Source of the DNA: Membranipora membranacea
Lineage: Eukaryota; Bryozoa; Gymnolaemata; Cheilostomatida; Membraniporidae
Direction: 5' to 3'
Assembly (NCBI GenBank): GCA_914767715.1
Contig: OU612065.1
Location: 12,400,001 to 12,464,000 of the forward strand
DNA: 64,000 nucleotides
The position numbers and the translations under genes were made by a program. Of this stretch, positions 1 to 12,200 are shown piece by piece. The notes under the pieces are model-generated. The model ran no database searches and was not told the DNA's origin. It worked only from the letters and a program-made list of their open reading frames with translations. Position 1 is the first letter of the stretch; each line of letters begins with the position of its first letter.

Positions 1-71
1 AGATGGACTATTTCATTACCCTTTTCATTGGTTTTCAATGATACAAATATCTAACCTCTATTAATATTCAG

Positions 72-287
72 ATTCAAGAGTTACGGTGACCAGCAGCTGG
101 TTAGAGGAACTGAAAGTGTACGTAGATGGATTTTTGATAGATCAGAAAGCAGAGGTGGTAGAAAGAGTTTGGGTGCCTCAGCCGTACAATGCTGCTCCGT
201 ATCTAATAACTGGGAAACACACATCAGTGAGAATGTTTGCTATACAACACTGGGATGAGGTCCTTATTGATCAAGATATATTTGAAG
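72..287 (+). other. First visible exon of the PKD1-like gene, unassigned extracellular segment
   Basis: This exon lies in phase between an acceptor at 71 and a donor at 288. It encodes about 71 residues, opening with SRVTVTSSWLEELKVYVDGF and rich in beta-strand-like alternation. It precedes the WSC domain directly. It could be the end of a beta-sandwich module, but I do not recognise the family. Confidence 0.7.
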
Positions 288-3200
288 GTAACCTTATGGG
301 CAACGTAGATTTTTGAAATTATCATCCTGCTGCAATATTATCGGCTAGATAAAGATTTCTATATTTTTTTTTCCAGATAAAGCCCTCTATTCATCGAAAT
401 TCATCAAAAATACAGACAGGATGTGAGCCAATGAACCAATGAGCCAGTTTTAATTTGGCTAATTACAGGGTGTCATGTTATTTATTTTGATTTATTCATG
501 ACATGCGTGAGATGTAATACTGATTGCTGGTCGATAATTTGACAATATGAGGTGACTTTAAGTGACCAGATTAAAGTGGTGCTGACCATGCGACTATTCA
601 CGCCATCAATGATTCTCTGTGACTCTGTAATCTTAACGAGCATCGAAATTAGATACAATTAATTTGTGATGGAAAAATAATAATAAAATTATCAACTGCT
701 TCCGATTTATCCTAGCCTGGTTTGAGTTGAATCGGTGATGTCAGAAACCAACCAGCACAAACAAGATTTCAGATTTTCTTCAATACTGTTGTTGATATTT
801 AATGGATTTAAAATAATGTCGCCCCTGGTCTTGTCTTCTTGATCATCCCTAAAAAAACAGTGAACTCTCATATTGAAGCTTTGTTTTCAGAGGTTGAGTT
901 GCAGGGACAGTGTGTTGGCTTCGAAACCGTGTTTGAGCTCTATGGAGATCAACCAAGAGATGCCTATTGGTGTAGAAGTATGTGCCACAAGGCAGGATAT
1001 GCAATTACTGGGTACCGAAATATGCAGTGTGCATGTAGTGATCATATATTGGAAGAGACAACAGAATGTTCGAATACAACATGGATTGTCATGAGAACTT
1101 CAGCTATTCTTCAGATGTTACCAACACTAAAACTCAATGTTGAGCTGGATCTTGGTCAGCCTATGTTTGATCCCGAATATTTTCTACCTGATGAGTCAGT
1201 CCAGATCACAGTCAGGACTAACTATGATGACTTTATTTATGACATTGATTTTGGGGATGAAACTGAATCAACCGGACTCCTGTTCAAAACTGTGAATCAT
1301 ATCTACAACCGCGAGGGGGACTTCACTGTGGAGGTGGTAGCCAGGAGAGGGGATCAACAGATAACAACTTTCACATCAGTTGCTGTCAAGGACATTGGTC
1401 TTGGATCTCCTCCTAAGGTAGCGGTGGACCTGTTGAGTGATAAGATGTTTACACAGCTCGCCCTGACCATGGATGCCGTGGTTTATGGTGATTTCCCTGC
1501 CAACTGTTCACTTAGCCCTGGTGATTATCTGTTTGAAGTCAACACGGCATTCCACAGACTGAATGCAGATTTTGTGTATGAAGAGCCGGGAACAGACTTT
1601 GCAGCTTTGTCTTGCATGAATCGCTTTGGATCATCTTCAACTGTTAAGTTACCTGTTAGGTCGAGCTTCACTGAGATTGTGGAAATGGATTGGCAAGAAT
1701 CAGACCAATTTCATATTTCCTTAGACCTTGAAACGTCAAATGGAATCAATGCTGAGGTGGACAACATCGGGGTCGTCTTTGAATATGATCAGCTTACTAA
1801 AACTCTTTCATTCGATAGTGATGTGTTTCGCTTTCCTGGAGTTCACATCATATCGGTCTTTCGAGGATCAGTGAGAATTTTCTCTGCCAGTGTTCTTTAC
1901 GAAGAGCCTCTGACTGAGTTGGACTTAAATCTAGACTCCCAATATTTAGCTATTGGAGAAATAGGCCAGCTGAATGTTTCTTTGAAAACTGGGGACCCTG
2001 TACATCTATACATAGATTTCAAAAATGGTAGTGAGGTATATTTTCTTCATAATGAGGAATCTGGCTTTGTGGCAACCTTCGACATCTTGTTTAGCAAAGC
2101 AGAGGAATATCTCATAGAGGTACGCGCTGCCAACAGCCGGGGAGAAATCAGTTCATCTATCACGCTGATAGTAGAACATATCCTCAAACCAGTCACAGCG
2201 ACAGTGGAAAATATTCTCAGTCTAGAGCAGGCTGCCCTTTTCCAACTGCAATCGACCAATGAAGTGGACATTCAGACTGAGTGTGAATTCCAGTACAGCG
2301 ATGAAAGTTTTATGGTGGGGGTCACACTTCTTGCTCAAGGTCAGACAAGTCCAGTCTACTACCTGTTCACTAAATATGGTGTACATGATGTGAAAATTAT
2401 AGTATCTAATCATGTGAGCTATGTGGAAACACATGTAACCATAAAGGTATGTGTTGTGTATAACCATGTGATTTTTAAATTGCATTATGCTACCATTCCT
2501 CTCAAGCTTGTAATAATAGCAAATTGCGAGATAAAATGATTCAGCAATAGTTTTCTCAATAAATTCAACCGTAGAGATTGTTGACACTCAGTGGTTCAAA
2601 TTTCCACTATATTGCCTGTTTGTAATTAAAAAGCCCATCTGTTGTAGAGAGTATTGACATTTGACCCATTTTAATTATGTAGGTTGGTGAGGAGATCGAG
2701 GAATTGGATGTTGCAACAGACACTGAAACAGTTGCTCTCATGGAAGATTTTATTCTTGATATTTACTGTCCAAGAGGAAGTGCAGTGACATTCAAGGTAA
2801 TTATCAAGTCAGAATGTGATTAAGCCGCATAGAGAATTCACCACAAACTTCTTGCAAATAACACAACTGGTCTTGCTCATTTTATGTGCTTCATTTGTCG
2901 TTTAGGTTGATTTTGGAGATGGTACTGTCGCTACAGTTTTAGCAGATGGTACCGTTATGGACGTGCGCTCACTAACTCAAGCTCAGCCTAATATTACAGT
3001 CACAACTACAAAGAGTCCTATTGAAGGTAAGATATTTCAATCCCAGGTGTGGGAAATTGCTCATCATCCCTTGTGATTGAGCTAGGGAGTTTGGGACAAT
3101 CTTTCTGATTGAGTGATACAGCAGGGAGGGTTGGTTATCCCTCCCAACCCCTCTGCATACAGTAATATATGAATTTTGGAGTACCAGTAGTTGTCTGCTC

Positions 3201-6200
3201 TCTCTCATATAATAGATAACTCCCTCCCTGCCTGCCTAAAATCCTGATTAGAAAATTAAATAATATACTATGCTAATATGCTATTTCAACTTTTTTTTAT
3301 ACAGGTATGACAATGGAAGCTACGACTAACCACCCAGACCGAGGGCGAAGGGCGGTGCTTGATTTCAGCAACCATGTCCTGCAGTACACCACATCAGGTG
3401 GTCTGGAAGCAGGCATATCTGTGTCAGATGGCAACTTACCTGCAACTACTCCTGCAACACCAACAAAACCTGTCACAACACATTCTGCTGATTATGATAT
3501 GACAACAGAGGCATATACTGGACCTGAGCCTCTATATCACACAACGTATCAGGTCATGCCTAAAACTTTCAAGTTTCAATATAGGACAAAGAGCACTTCA
3601 ACATTGCACACAAACCTGGAAATATCTTGAAAATGGTATTAAAATGAAGGCTTGATGTTGGTGTGATATTCGTTGCTTGTTGCCATCGCTTGTCATATTT
3701 TTTCCATCTTTTTAATATATTACTTTCTCACTGATAACTTAAATTGTTTTGTATATTTCAGATTGTGTACAGATTCGGGGTTGCAGGACAGTTCCCTATC
3801 CACATAGATGCCAGTAATCATTACAACAACAAGTCTGTCAATATGTGCCCTGTTCTAGTCTACGAGAGGAGTTACAGCACCTGTCATTTGGGTCTAGCCA
3901 GCGCAATCAATTCCTCATATAGTGATCCAATCGTGAGATACAGATCGGACGACATATACTTTGAGCAGTTGGCTGTAAGCTCGTGTGGTGACATTCTTTA
4001 CTGGATCAAAATTGATGGTAAGCACAGGCAAGGATCTTTGTTTGAAATACATGTATTTCTTATTCAGAGATCAAGGGAAGGTGAGAGGCAATCAAACCAA
4101 ATGTTTAGTTTTGTTTGTCGTCTAGCTCCTTTGTCAGTCCGGTATGGAGTTGGGGTGGGCGGGAGTTGGATTGTATCAGCTCTGGTTTTAATGTATGTAG
4201 TGATACATGTTTATGTTTAATGCTCTTTTATGTTCTGGACTCTGATTTTTACGAATGTTTCTGTGTTTGAAGATTGAGGAGCCAATTGAGACAGAGTTGC
4301 ACGAGAGAAGACAACTCATTATGAACTTGTTTTTGTCCTATAGGATACATTTTTGCTAATGTGTATAGAGTTGTAAAATGAAATTACCTCCAGTGTAATT
4401 CCACTAGTTAAATCCAAAAATTTGTTCTTGTACAGGTTACACAATAGATGATGAAGTTGGTAGGAGAGTCACTCCACTAAAGGATATATGTCCTATATAC
4501 AATGTTGGTTTACTCGCCGCCATTGTCCCCAGATCGCTGATCTATGGACGATATGTAGTGACAATGACAACAATGGATGCTTCGGACCCTCATATCAGCC
4601 TGTAGGTACACTAAAATTATTCAAAATGAATAATATTTCTGTCCGTCTGGGAAAGTAAAAACACCCAGGTAGCATGTGTTTATATATTTGATACTTTATA
4701 CTTATAGTGTGTTTTATCATTCGCCTGCTGAATTATAGTCGCATTTATTTTTATGATTTCCGTCTCGTGTGTCAGCTCTCTTATGCTTCAAGTTCTATCC
4801 ACTGTATCCATCATGCTTAGCATGTATACTAATAAGTTATTGTACTGTACAGGCGCACCCAATTCTACTTGAAAGTGATTCCGACACCTCTGGTGGCCAA
4901 CATCAGAAAGGGTCCTGACCGACAGATTCTGACAAACGATATAATGCCATTAGATATCTCGCTGTCCAGAGATCCTGACTTTGACCCTGAGGAAGAAGAT
5001 ACTGACTTAGTAAAAGAGGTATTCTGCTTCCCTTATGAGATCAACAAAACTCCACAGTACCTAGACAGGGAGGAGGATCTAGTCCGCAGAAATAACACAT
5101 TCTTCTTCGATGTTGGTATGTTATGTTATACTGTGCCAACTACTTAAGACATAAAAATCTGATCTGATATTATATCATGAAACATTCTTCAAAAATTGTC
5201 TGAAATTAATTAATTAAATAGATAATTTCTGCTATGCAAATAAGCTCAACCACGATGAGACTGGATGTTAGAGAGATTTTCATGATTATTGTTTTCTTCA
5301 GGATGTTTCAGCAACCCAGACATGTTTGTGGCTCTGAAAGACTCTTTATTCAGATTTGATGCTGGGGTTCTTTCCCTCAACAGCAGTTATTCATTTGTGC
5401 TTCGAGTAGCCAAGGATCGTAGATCGTCATTCTTCATACAGCGGGTTCAGCCGATTGCCTCAAACTTCACATCACTGGATGAAGTTGGTTCTCAGCTGGA
5501 TGCTCTTTTAGCTAGTGGTGACAATGATGCTGTTTTGTTTGTTGCTGGCCGTGCGTCAGAGGAACTGAACAACGTGGTAAGTATCAGTTACTTTTATCTG
5601 CTATTAGGCAGCAGCTCATATTTACTATTCGAGTTATGGCTAAAAACATATGTTATTGACTACATCGCTATGTATGTATATAAATACCATACGACATACG
5701 TGATTGTAGTGTGATTGTAGCAGGTATGGCTTCACGCTGCTGGACCGGCCATGAGGAGGTTGTACCAGAGAAGGCCTCGAAACAGCGCTTTACTCATGGT
5801 TTCTAGCTGAAGACCCGTGTGTTGCGCAGTGGTACGCGCTTCACTGTATGTTGTATCTACGTTTCGGTAACCTTGAACATTGTTATAGTCTGTGATTATA
5901 TGATCAATTGAGATACTGTTGTAGGATGCATCAGAAGATTCTGCAGCAGCAAAGGAAAAGAGAGCGGCTCTTAGATCTAAAATTATCGATGCCATGTCAT
6001 CTGTTGCTGGTAACATCAACAACTTTGAGCAGCTCTCTGCCACATCATCGACTCTGAAATCTGTCACACAGTCATCTGGAGAAGTCACTCCTGACTCAAA
6101 GGTCGGTTATCACTGATTATAATTTGAGTCTGAGTCAACAGCAGCAACGTGTGCAGCATGAATTTAGATTATAACTCGAAATGGAAGTTCATTTAAAATT

Positions 6201-9200
6201 TCCTAATTTCCAATCCAGCAAACAGCCCCAATCCAGCAACTAAACCTACAGGAAATATAAAACAAAAGATTTTCTCTTTTCAGAACTCAGCTGCAGGAGC
6301 CCTATCCAGCGTCTCTGAAGCTACTACAGGGTTTGCTGCGCAGCCAACAAACCGACTCAGTAAAGCAGCCGGATGTGAGACTTATTATATTTTTTTGTAT
6401 TTCCTTTATTCCATTAACACAGCCCATTTTCACCAAATTAAAGTTTTAGAGTTATCATGTTTAATTAATAAGCCAAGCCCATTGTGTTTGATAAACCAAA
6501 GCACCTAACTTAGTTTTTGTAAATTGCTCTATTTTGTTGTTTCTCCCTGTAGCTATGGTAAATGCTGTTAGTAACCTTATGCCAACTAATGGCGAAGAAC
6601 AGCCAATTCCTGGAGCCAAGATGTCGTCAAGGTCTAAGAAAAATAAACCGTCAAAACCAGAAGGTAAGTAGAGGAATATGCTTAGATCAGCCTTAATAAT
6701 TTACATCTCAGGTAGTTTGACACAGCGTGTATTAATAATTATTCTCACACTCATCCTGGTTTTCAGTTTTAGAGGCTGAGTTTAATGGTCCTGATGGGGA
6801 GGAACCAGCTGTTAGTGAGGAGGATTTCGATGAATGGGATGGAGATCGTACTGTAGATCAGGAGCTCTATGAGTTCTTCACTGATGAAGAGGTACCTAAG
6901 CTTATCTCCGCCTAAGAATTAATCTAGTGCTCTTTGTATTTTTTTAATCTTTTGGTAAGATAAAATAGCTCTAAAAATACACCAAATTAAAATCTAACCA
7001 TCACCTGAATCTACCGGTACTAGCTACAGATATATTAACATCAACCCCACACCACACAGTGTTTTGAACTGTCATCTCTGATATTTAGTTGGAGGAGATG
7101 ATTAATTTCTGGCACCCAGATGACAGGGCCGAAGAGCTAGCAGTGAGGAGAGCAGAACGAGATGCATCGATACAGGCTATGAAGGATAATGTGAGTAACG
7201 CCATCTGGTACACTGCAACTAGCTCGTCTGGATCCACTAATGTTATCCAGCATAATTTTTTGATTCAGTGAGGTCTTTAATTCTAAGAAATAGGCAAGAA
7301 TTATAAGTCTAGCAGGGATGGATATGCCCCGGAAACTTCATGTAGTTGCCTCATCAAGATAAAAGAACAGACAACTGCAGCCTCTAATAAGTAAATTTCA
7401 AATTAAACAGACCAGAGACTTTGTCATCCATATTTTATGTTTTCTGTAGGATAAATCTATAGCAACTAAATCTCTAGGGGCAGCTAATGGAGTCAGTGAT
7501 GTTCTGCTGGGTAAAGATGATGCAGGTGCCGATGAGCCTCTCACTTTGGAATCCCCTAAGCTGGCTGTGAAACTTGCGAAAGCTCCTGCAAATGCTACTG
7601 GTATATTTTAAATCTCTTCTATAGCTGGTACCACGAACTAAATCAAGTTTAAAAGTGTATTTGAAGTTTTTGACACATATACAGAATTTCCTCATTTGGT
7701 AAGAAAAATATTTGCATAATCAGTTGCAAAGCTCAGTCTCAACCTTGCAAAAATACTATGATTACAGGACCTCAGGTATTAGACTCAGCTGTTGGAGGAT
7801 TCGCTATGCCGGCAGGTGAAGCAGGTGAAGGCAACTCTACAAGGAACACTAAGTTTATGGCTGCCACTGATAACCCGTATAACTGGGATGACTCGGCAGC
7901 TACCATAGCTGGAGCTATGACTATCGAATTTTCAAGCGATGACGGAGAACCTATCGAAGTGAAAAACATGACTGAGCCCTTGGGTTTAGATGTGAAAGGT
8001 AATAGATTGCAAATAAAAAATTTACCATCAGGGATAGAGTTAGTTTTACTTTCGTCACTTTTTCGGTTACGAATGCATGAAGCGCCTCATATTTTCTCCC
8101 CCTAATCTATTACATTACAAGAAAGAAAAAAATTTACCATCAAGGATAGAGTTAGTTTTACATTCGCCTGCTGTATGTCCATGTCTCAATGAAACCATAT
8201 ACAAATGTTTTAGTGTGATACTTGGTATCTCAATCGCTACCTAATTTCAATTTCAGGAATGGAAACAGCCCCAAACTACACAGCTTTTACAGTGTACACA
8301 AGTATTGAGGATGACTACATACAATACCATGCTACTCCGATAGCTATACTTGATTCATCTGTCCACATTACAATTTATCCGCACCTTCCTGACGATGTAT
8401 ACCAGGTAGCTATCACCAATATTATTTATTTCCCTTTTAATGCGCATATCATAATATTATATACAAGCTCTGCAAACACAGTGGCACTTGCTACCTTGGA
8501 ATCAACTCATCGGCTTGAATCAACAGAATGAGATAATGATCACACCAGTTTTACCATGTTCAGAATAGGCTGTACATATCATCTGTTTTTGCAGGTCTAC
8601 TGGGCTTACAATTTCTATCCGAACATCACTCACTATGACTTTACAGCATATATTCCAAATGAGGAGACCTATGCTACTAATGACACGGAATTGTTGGATA
8701 TACTTCATCACACATTCTCCCCTCCGCAGCACATGACAGCCACTAATGGTAGCTATTACCTTGGCATGAAGCTTGTCGGTAAGTTTATTCTCATTATGTC
8801 AACAGTAAGAAATGTACGGAAGGGTATTTGGCTGAAATTGTTTTTATTTTCATTTTTTTTCAACTGATTTAGATTGATTTATTTGATTTGATTTTCTTTA
8901 TTTTTTCTTCTCCTTACTTTATCACATGGTTAATTTTCCTATATTCAGTTGGTCAGCTTTGAACTGAAACAAATTAGCTTACTTCTTAACCCTTTTGGCT
9001 AACTGTAACAGAAGGATAGTGAAAATTTCAAACATTTGTTGTAGGCGAGAAAGTGGTTTTACCAATAGAGAGTACAAATCATACTTACGATTACTCAACT
9101 TTCATCACTGGCTGTAAATATTGGAATAAAAGCGAGGAAAGATGGGCAAGTGATGGTTGTACGGTAAGTACATTCTCGCAATCAGTTGTGTGCTATGTAA

Positions 9201-12200
9201 ATCTATGCAATACAGCTTGATTGAGGTTAATGTATTTCATATCATAGTCTAAGAATAATCAACATAGTGATGATAGAGGCCAATGGAAAATTAATTTTCC
9301 CAAGAATATTATTGAAATATTATATTCCTGTGATCGTAAACCAATTTCATTTTGTCCGTAGGTCGGTAACCTAACCTCTTGGAAGAGCACCCAGTGTCTC
9401 TGTACACATTTAACATCTTTTGGAGGGGATATTGTTGTACCTCCAAATACAATCAACTTTGCTACCGTGTTCAGCAAGTTTAAGGATCTTGGTGAAAATG
9501 CTGCAGTATTCAGTACTATTGTGTCTGTATTTGGTCTTTGGCTGGTATCTCTCATCTGGGCAAGACATCAAGACAAGAAGGATTTGTTGAAAGTAAGTAA
9601 AAACAGTTATGACGCTGTCTTTAAAATTGTTTCATGGATTAATTATTAAGAATGTTTGCTAAAATAAGATGGTTACTATAAGATTTGCTTACAGAACCAT
9701 TCCTGGCCATAAAGTTGCACTACCTTTGGTCAAAGAATGATAATAAATATTTCCTCCACCGCAAAGTTTCTTTGGCAACATTTTATTGCGCTTATGACCA
9801 AAAATGATGATGGCTCTGTGTTTTAGTGGGGAGCATTGCCTCTGGAAGACAATCTGCCGACGGATAAATATAATTATCAGATAGCAGTACATACAGGAGT
9901 GAGAAAGAACGCATCAACAACATCTAATGTGTGCTTCATTCTCTCTGGTGATGATGGTGACACCGGACCGAGGAGGCTGTCTGATGGTAAAAGATATGTG
10001 AGTATTAGTTGGACCAAGTTAGATCCATTTTTTGACAATTTTTATATTGTATACGGCTACCTATACAGCCTTAAATGCAAATGAGAAGCTTGCAACTGAT
10101 TGTAGATACCAATTTTCGCTAGATAAACCAGAACGCCCTTGTCCTTGACTTTTAGATCCACATACTATTAAACTTACCAGTACTTACCAATGACTTTCCT
10201 CTTGTCTTTGCAGGGATTCCACAGATCTACAATTAAGAACTTTATTCTCAGCGTGGATAAATCTCTTGGAGGCCTGTCCTTCCTCAGAATATGGCATGAT
10301 AACACTGGTAAAGGCAAATATAAATCCTGGTACCTGAACCAGATACAAGTGAGCAACCTACAGACTGGAGAAAAGTAAATTTACATCCCTATTATTACTT
10401 ATAACTGATATATGGCACAATTGATCACTAATGCTGCTTCCTTTATCGTTACATCAATATGTTTTTATGCTGCAGAGATTGGATTTGAAAACGTGCTACC
10501 CAAAATGATCGAGATAAAGCAGACGAGATAAAGCCTTGTTATGCGGCCACGGGTTTTGTTTTTTTGGTTATTTGGGTGGCCTTGTATTCCTCGGTAAAAA
10601 CATTTTTTAACTTAGACATATTTTTACATTATTACTGCAATATTTACTGCAATCAACTTATTTTTATTTATTTTGAATATGATAAATGACAAAGTTAATT
10701 TATTTGCCTATGGAACAGAAAAAAAGTCAAAGCTCAAAGTGGTGTGGATTAGAGCTAAAAAGGCAGAAGACAACTACTCATACTATACCGAGAAAAACAA
10801 GGCCACCCGAAAAACAAAAACAAAAACAAAACCCGTGGCCGCATGACAAGGCTAGACAAGATAGCTTATAAGATAATGCATGATCCACATAAACTAGAGA
10901 CCAGTCGATAGTCCATATATCCGTATGTGATTGAGATTCAGATCAAAGAAATTCAAATTTGAACACAAAACATTACTGTCATTGCCTGATGTAGATTTAT
11001 AAAAAAAATTCTTGTAAATGATGATTCTCTTGCAGGAACTACTTTGTAGTAGATAAGTGGTTTGCAGTAGAGGAGGACGATGGTATGGTTGACAGGCTCG
11101 TCCCGGTGGCCGGTCTGGATGATCTCACAAACTTCAGTCACCTGTTCACTCACTCACTGACTAAGAAGCTGACTAATGACCATCTGTGGGTATCTGTCAT
11201 CTCTAGACCAACACGCAGCTCCTTCACTCGCTGTCAGAGAATCTCCTGCTGTGTATGCATGCTGTTTATGACTATGATTACTAACTGTATGTTCTTCAAA
11301 GCTGAGGAAAATGCTGAGAGGGTAAGTTTTCTCTTATATGATGTTTGGTTGACAACAGGTTGCCATATGTTGAAATGCTATGCATGGACAAATAACTACA
11401 TTAGCATTACGTTAGCATTAGCATTTGGATAAGAAGAATTCCATCTGCTTTACGTGTGGCTCCCAGAGCAGACTTATATATTCGACCATTGACCCTACAG
11501 AGGCTTTTACTTACATTACTTAATTGAGCATCTCAGCTGATGTAATTTATGTCTTATATTGGTCTAAATTCATCACCACGAACAGGATTTCAATTCCATC
11601 ATGTAAGAAATTTGTAATTGCAGGTGGATGTGGTCAAAATCGGTCCTGTTGAGTTCACTCTGCAGTCGGTTTTTGTTAGTGTGATTTCTACAGCAATCGT
11701 GTTTCCCATCAGTTTCATAGTAGTGACCATCTTCAGGAAAACTAGACCAAAACCTAATAAACTTCAACAAAGCAACCAACCACCAACATCAACAAAATAC
11801 GGATGGAAATCTCTCTCAGGTTAGCTTATCTCTAGCAGTGAACTATACTGTGTAGAAATCAATCACAATAATAACAAATCACAAACTAAGAGTTGTCAGT
11901 CCATAATAAACAGTGAGATGATTCTTACGCTGATTTTATTCTTATGGATTATCTATGCAGGATTTTCTAGCTCTGTACATTTATATTTTCACTTTATATA
12001 GGATCCACCCTGTGGGGTAAACAAAAGCAAACAAAGCGACAAAGGATGAAACAAAATCTGACAAAGCTTCTCACGTCTAGGAAGGATACCGCTTACACTG
12101 ATAAGCCCAGGAAAGGAGTTAAGCCGAAATCATTCACATTCCCGCATTGGGTACTACCTATCGGCTGGATTTGTAAGTTGTCCAAGCAACTGCACAACAT

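Noticed and set aside
4602-4606. Donor after CCTGTAG at 4606 for the exon starting at 4436
   Set aside because: It would include an in-frame TAG. The donor after AGCCT (4601) is in phase with the next exon and continues the REJ-like sequence.
5803-5880. Functional tRNA gene
   Set aside because: A- and B-box-like runs are present, but no acceptor stem or complete cloverleaf could be drawn by eye.
5732-6088. 118-residue minus-strand open frame
   Set aside because: It is the antisense shadow of the PKD1-like exon 5925-6101 plus intron; no family features.
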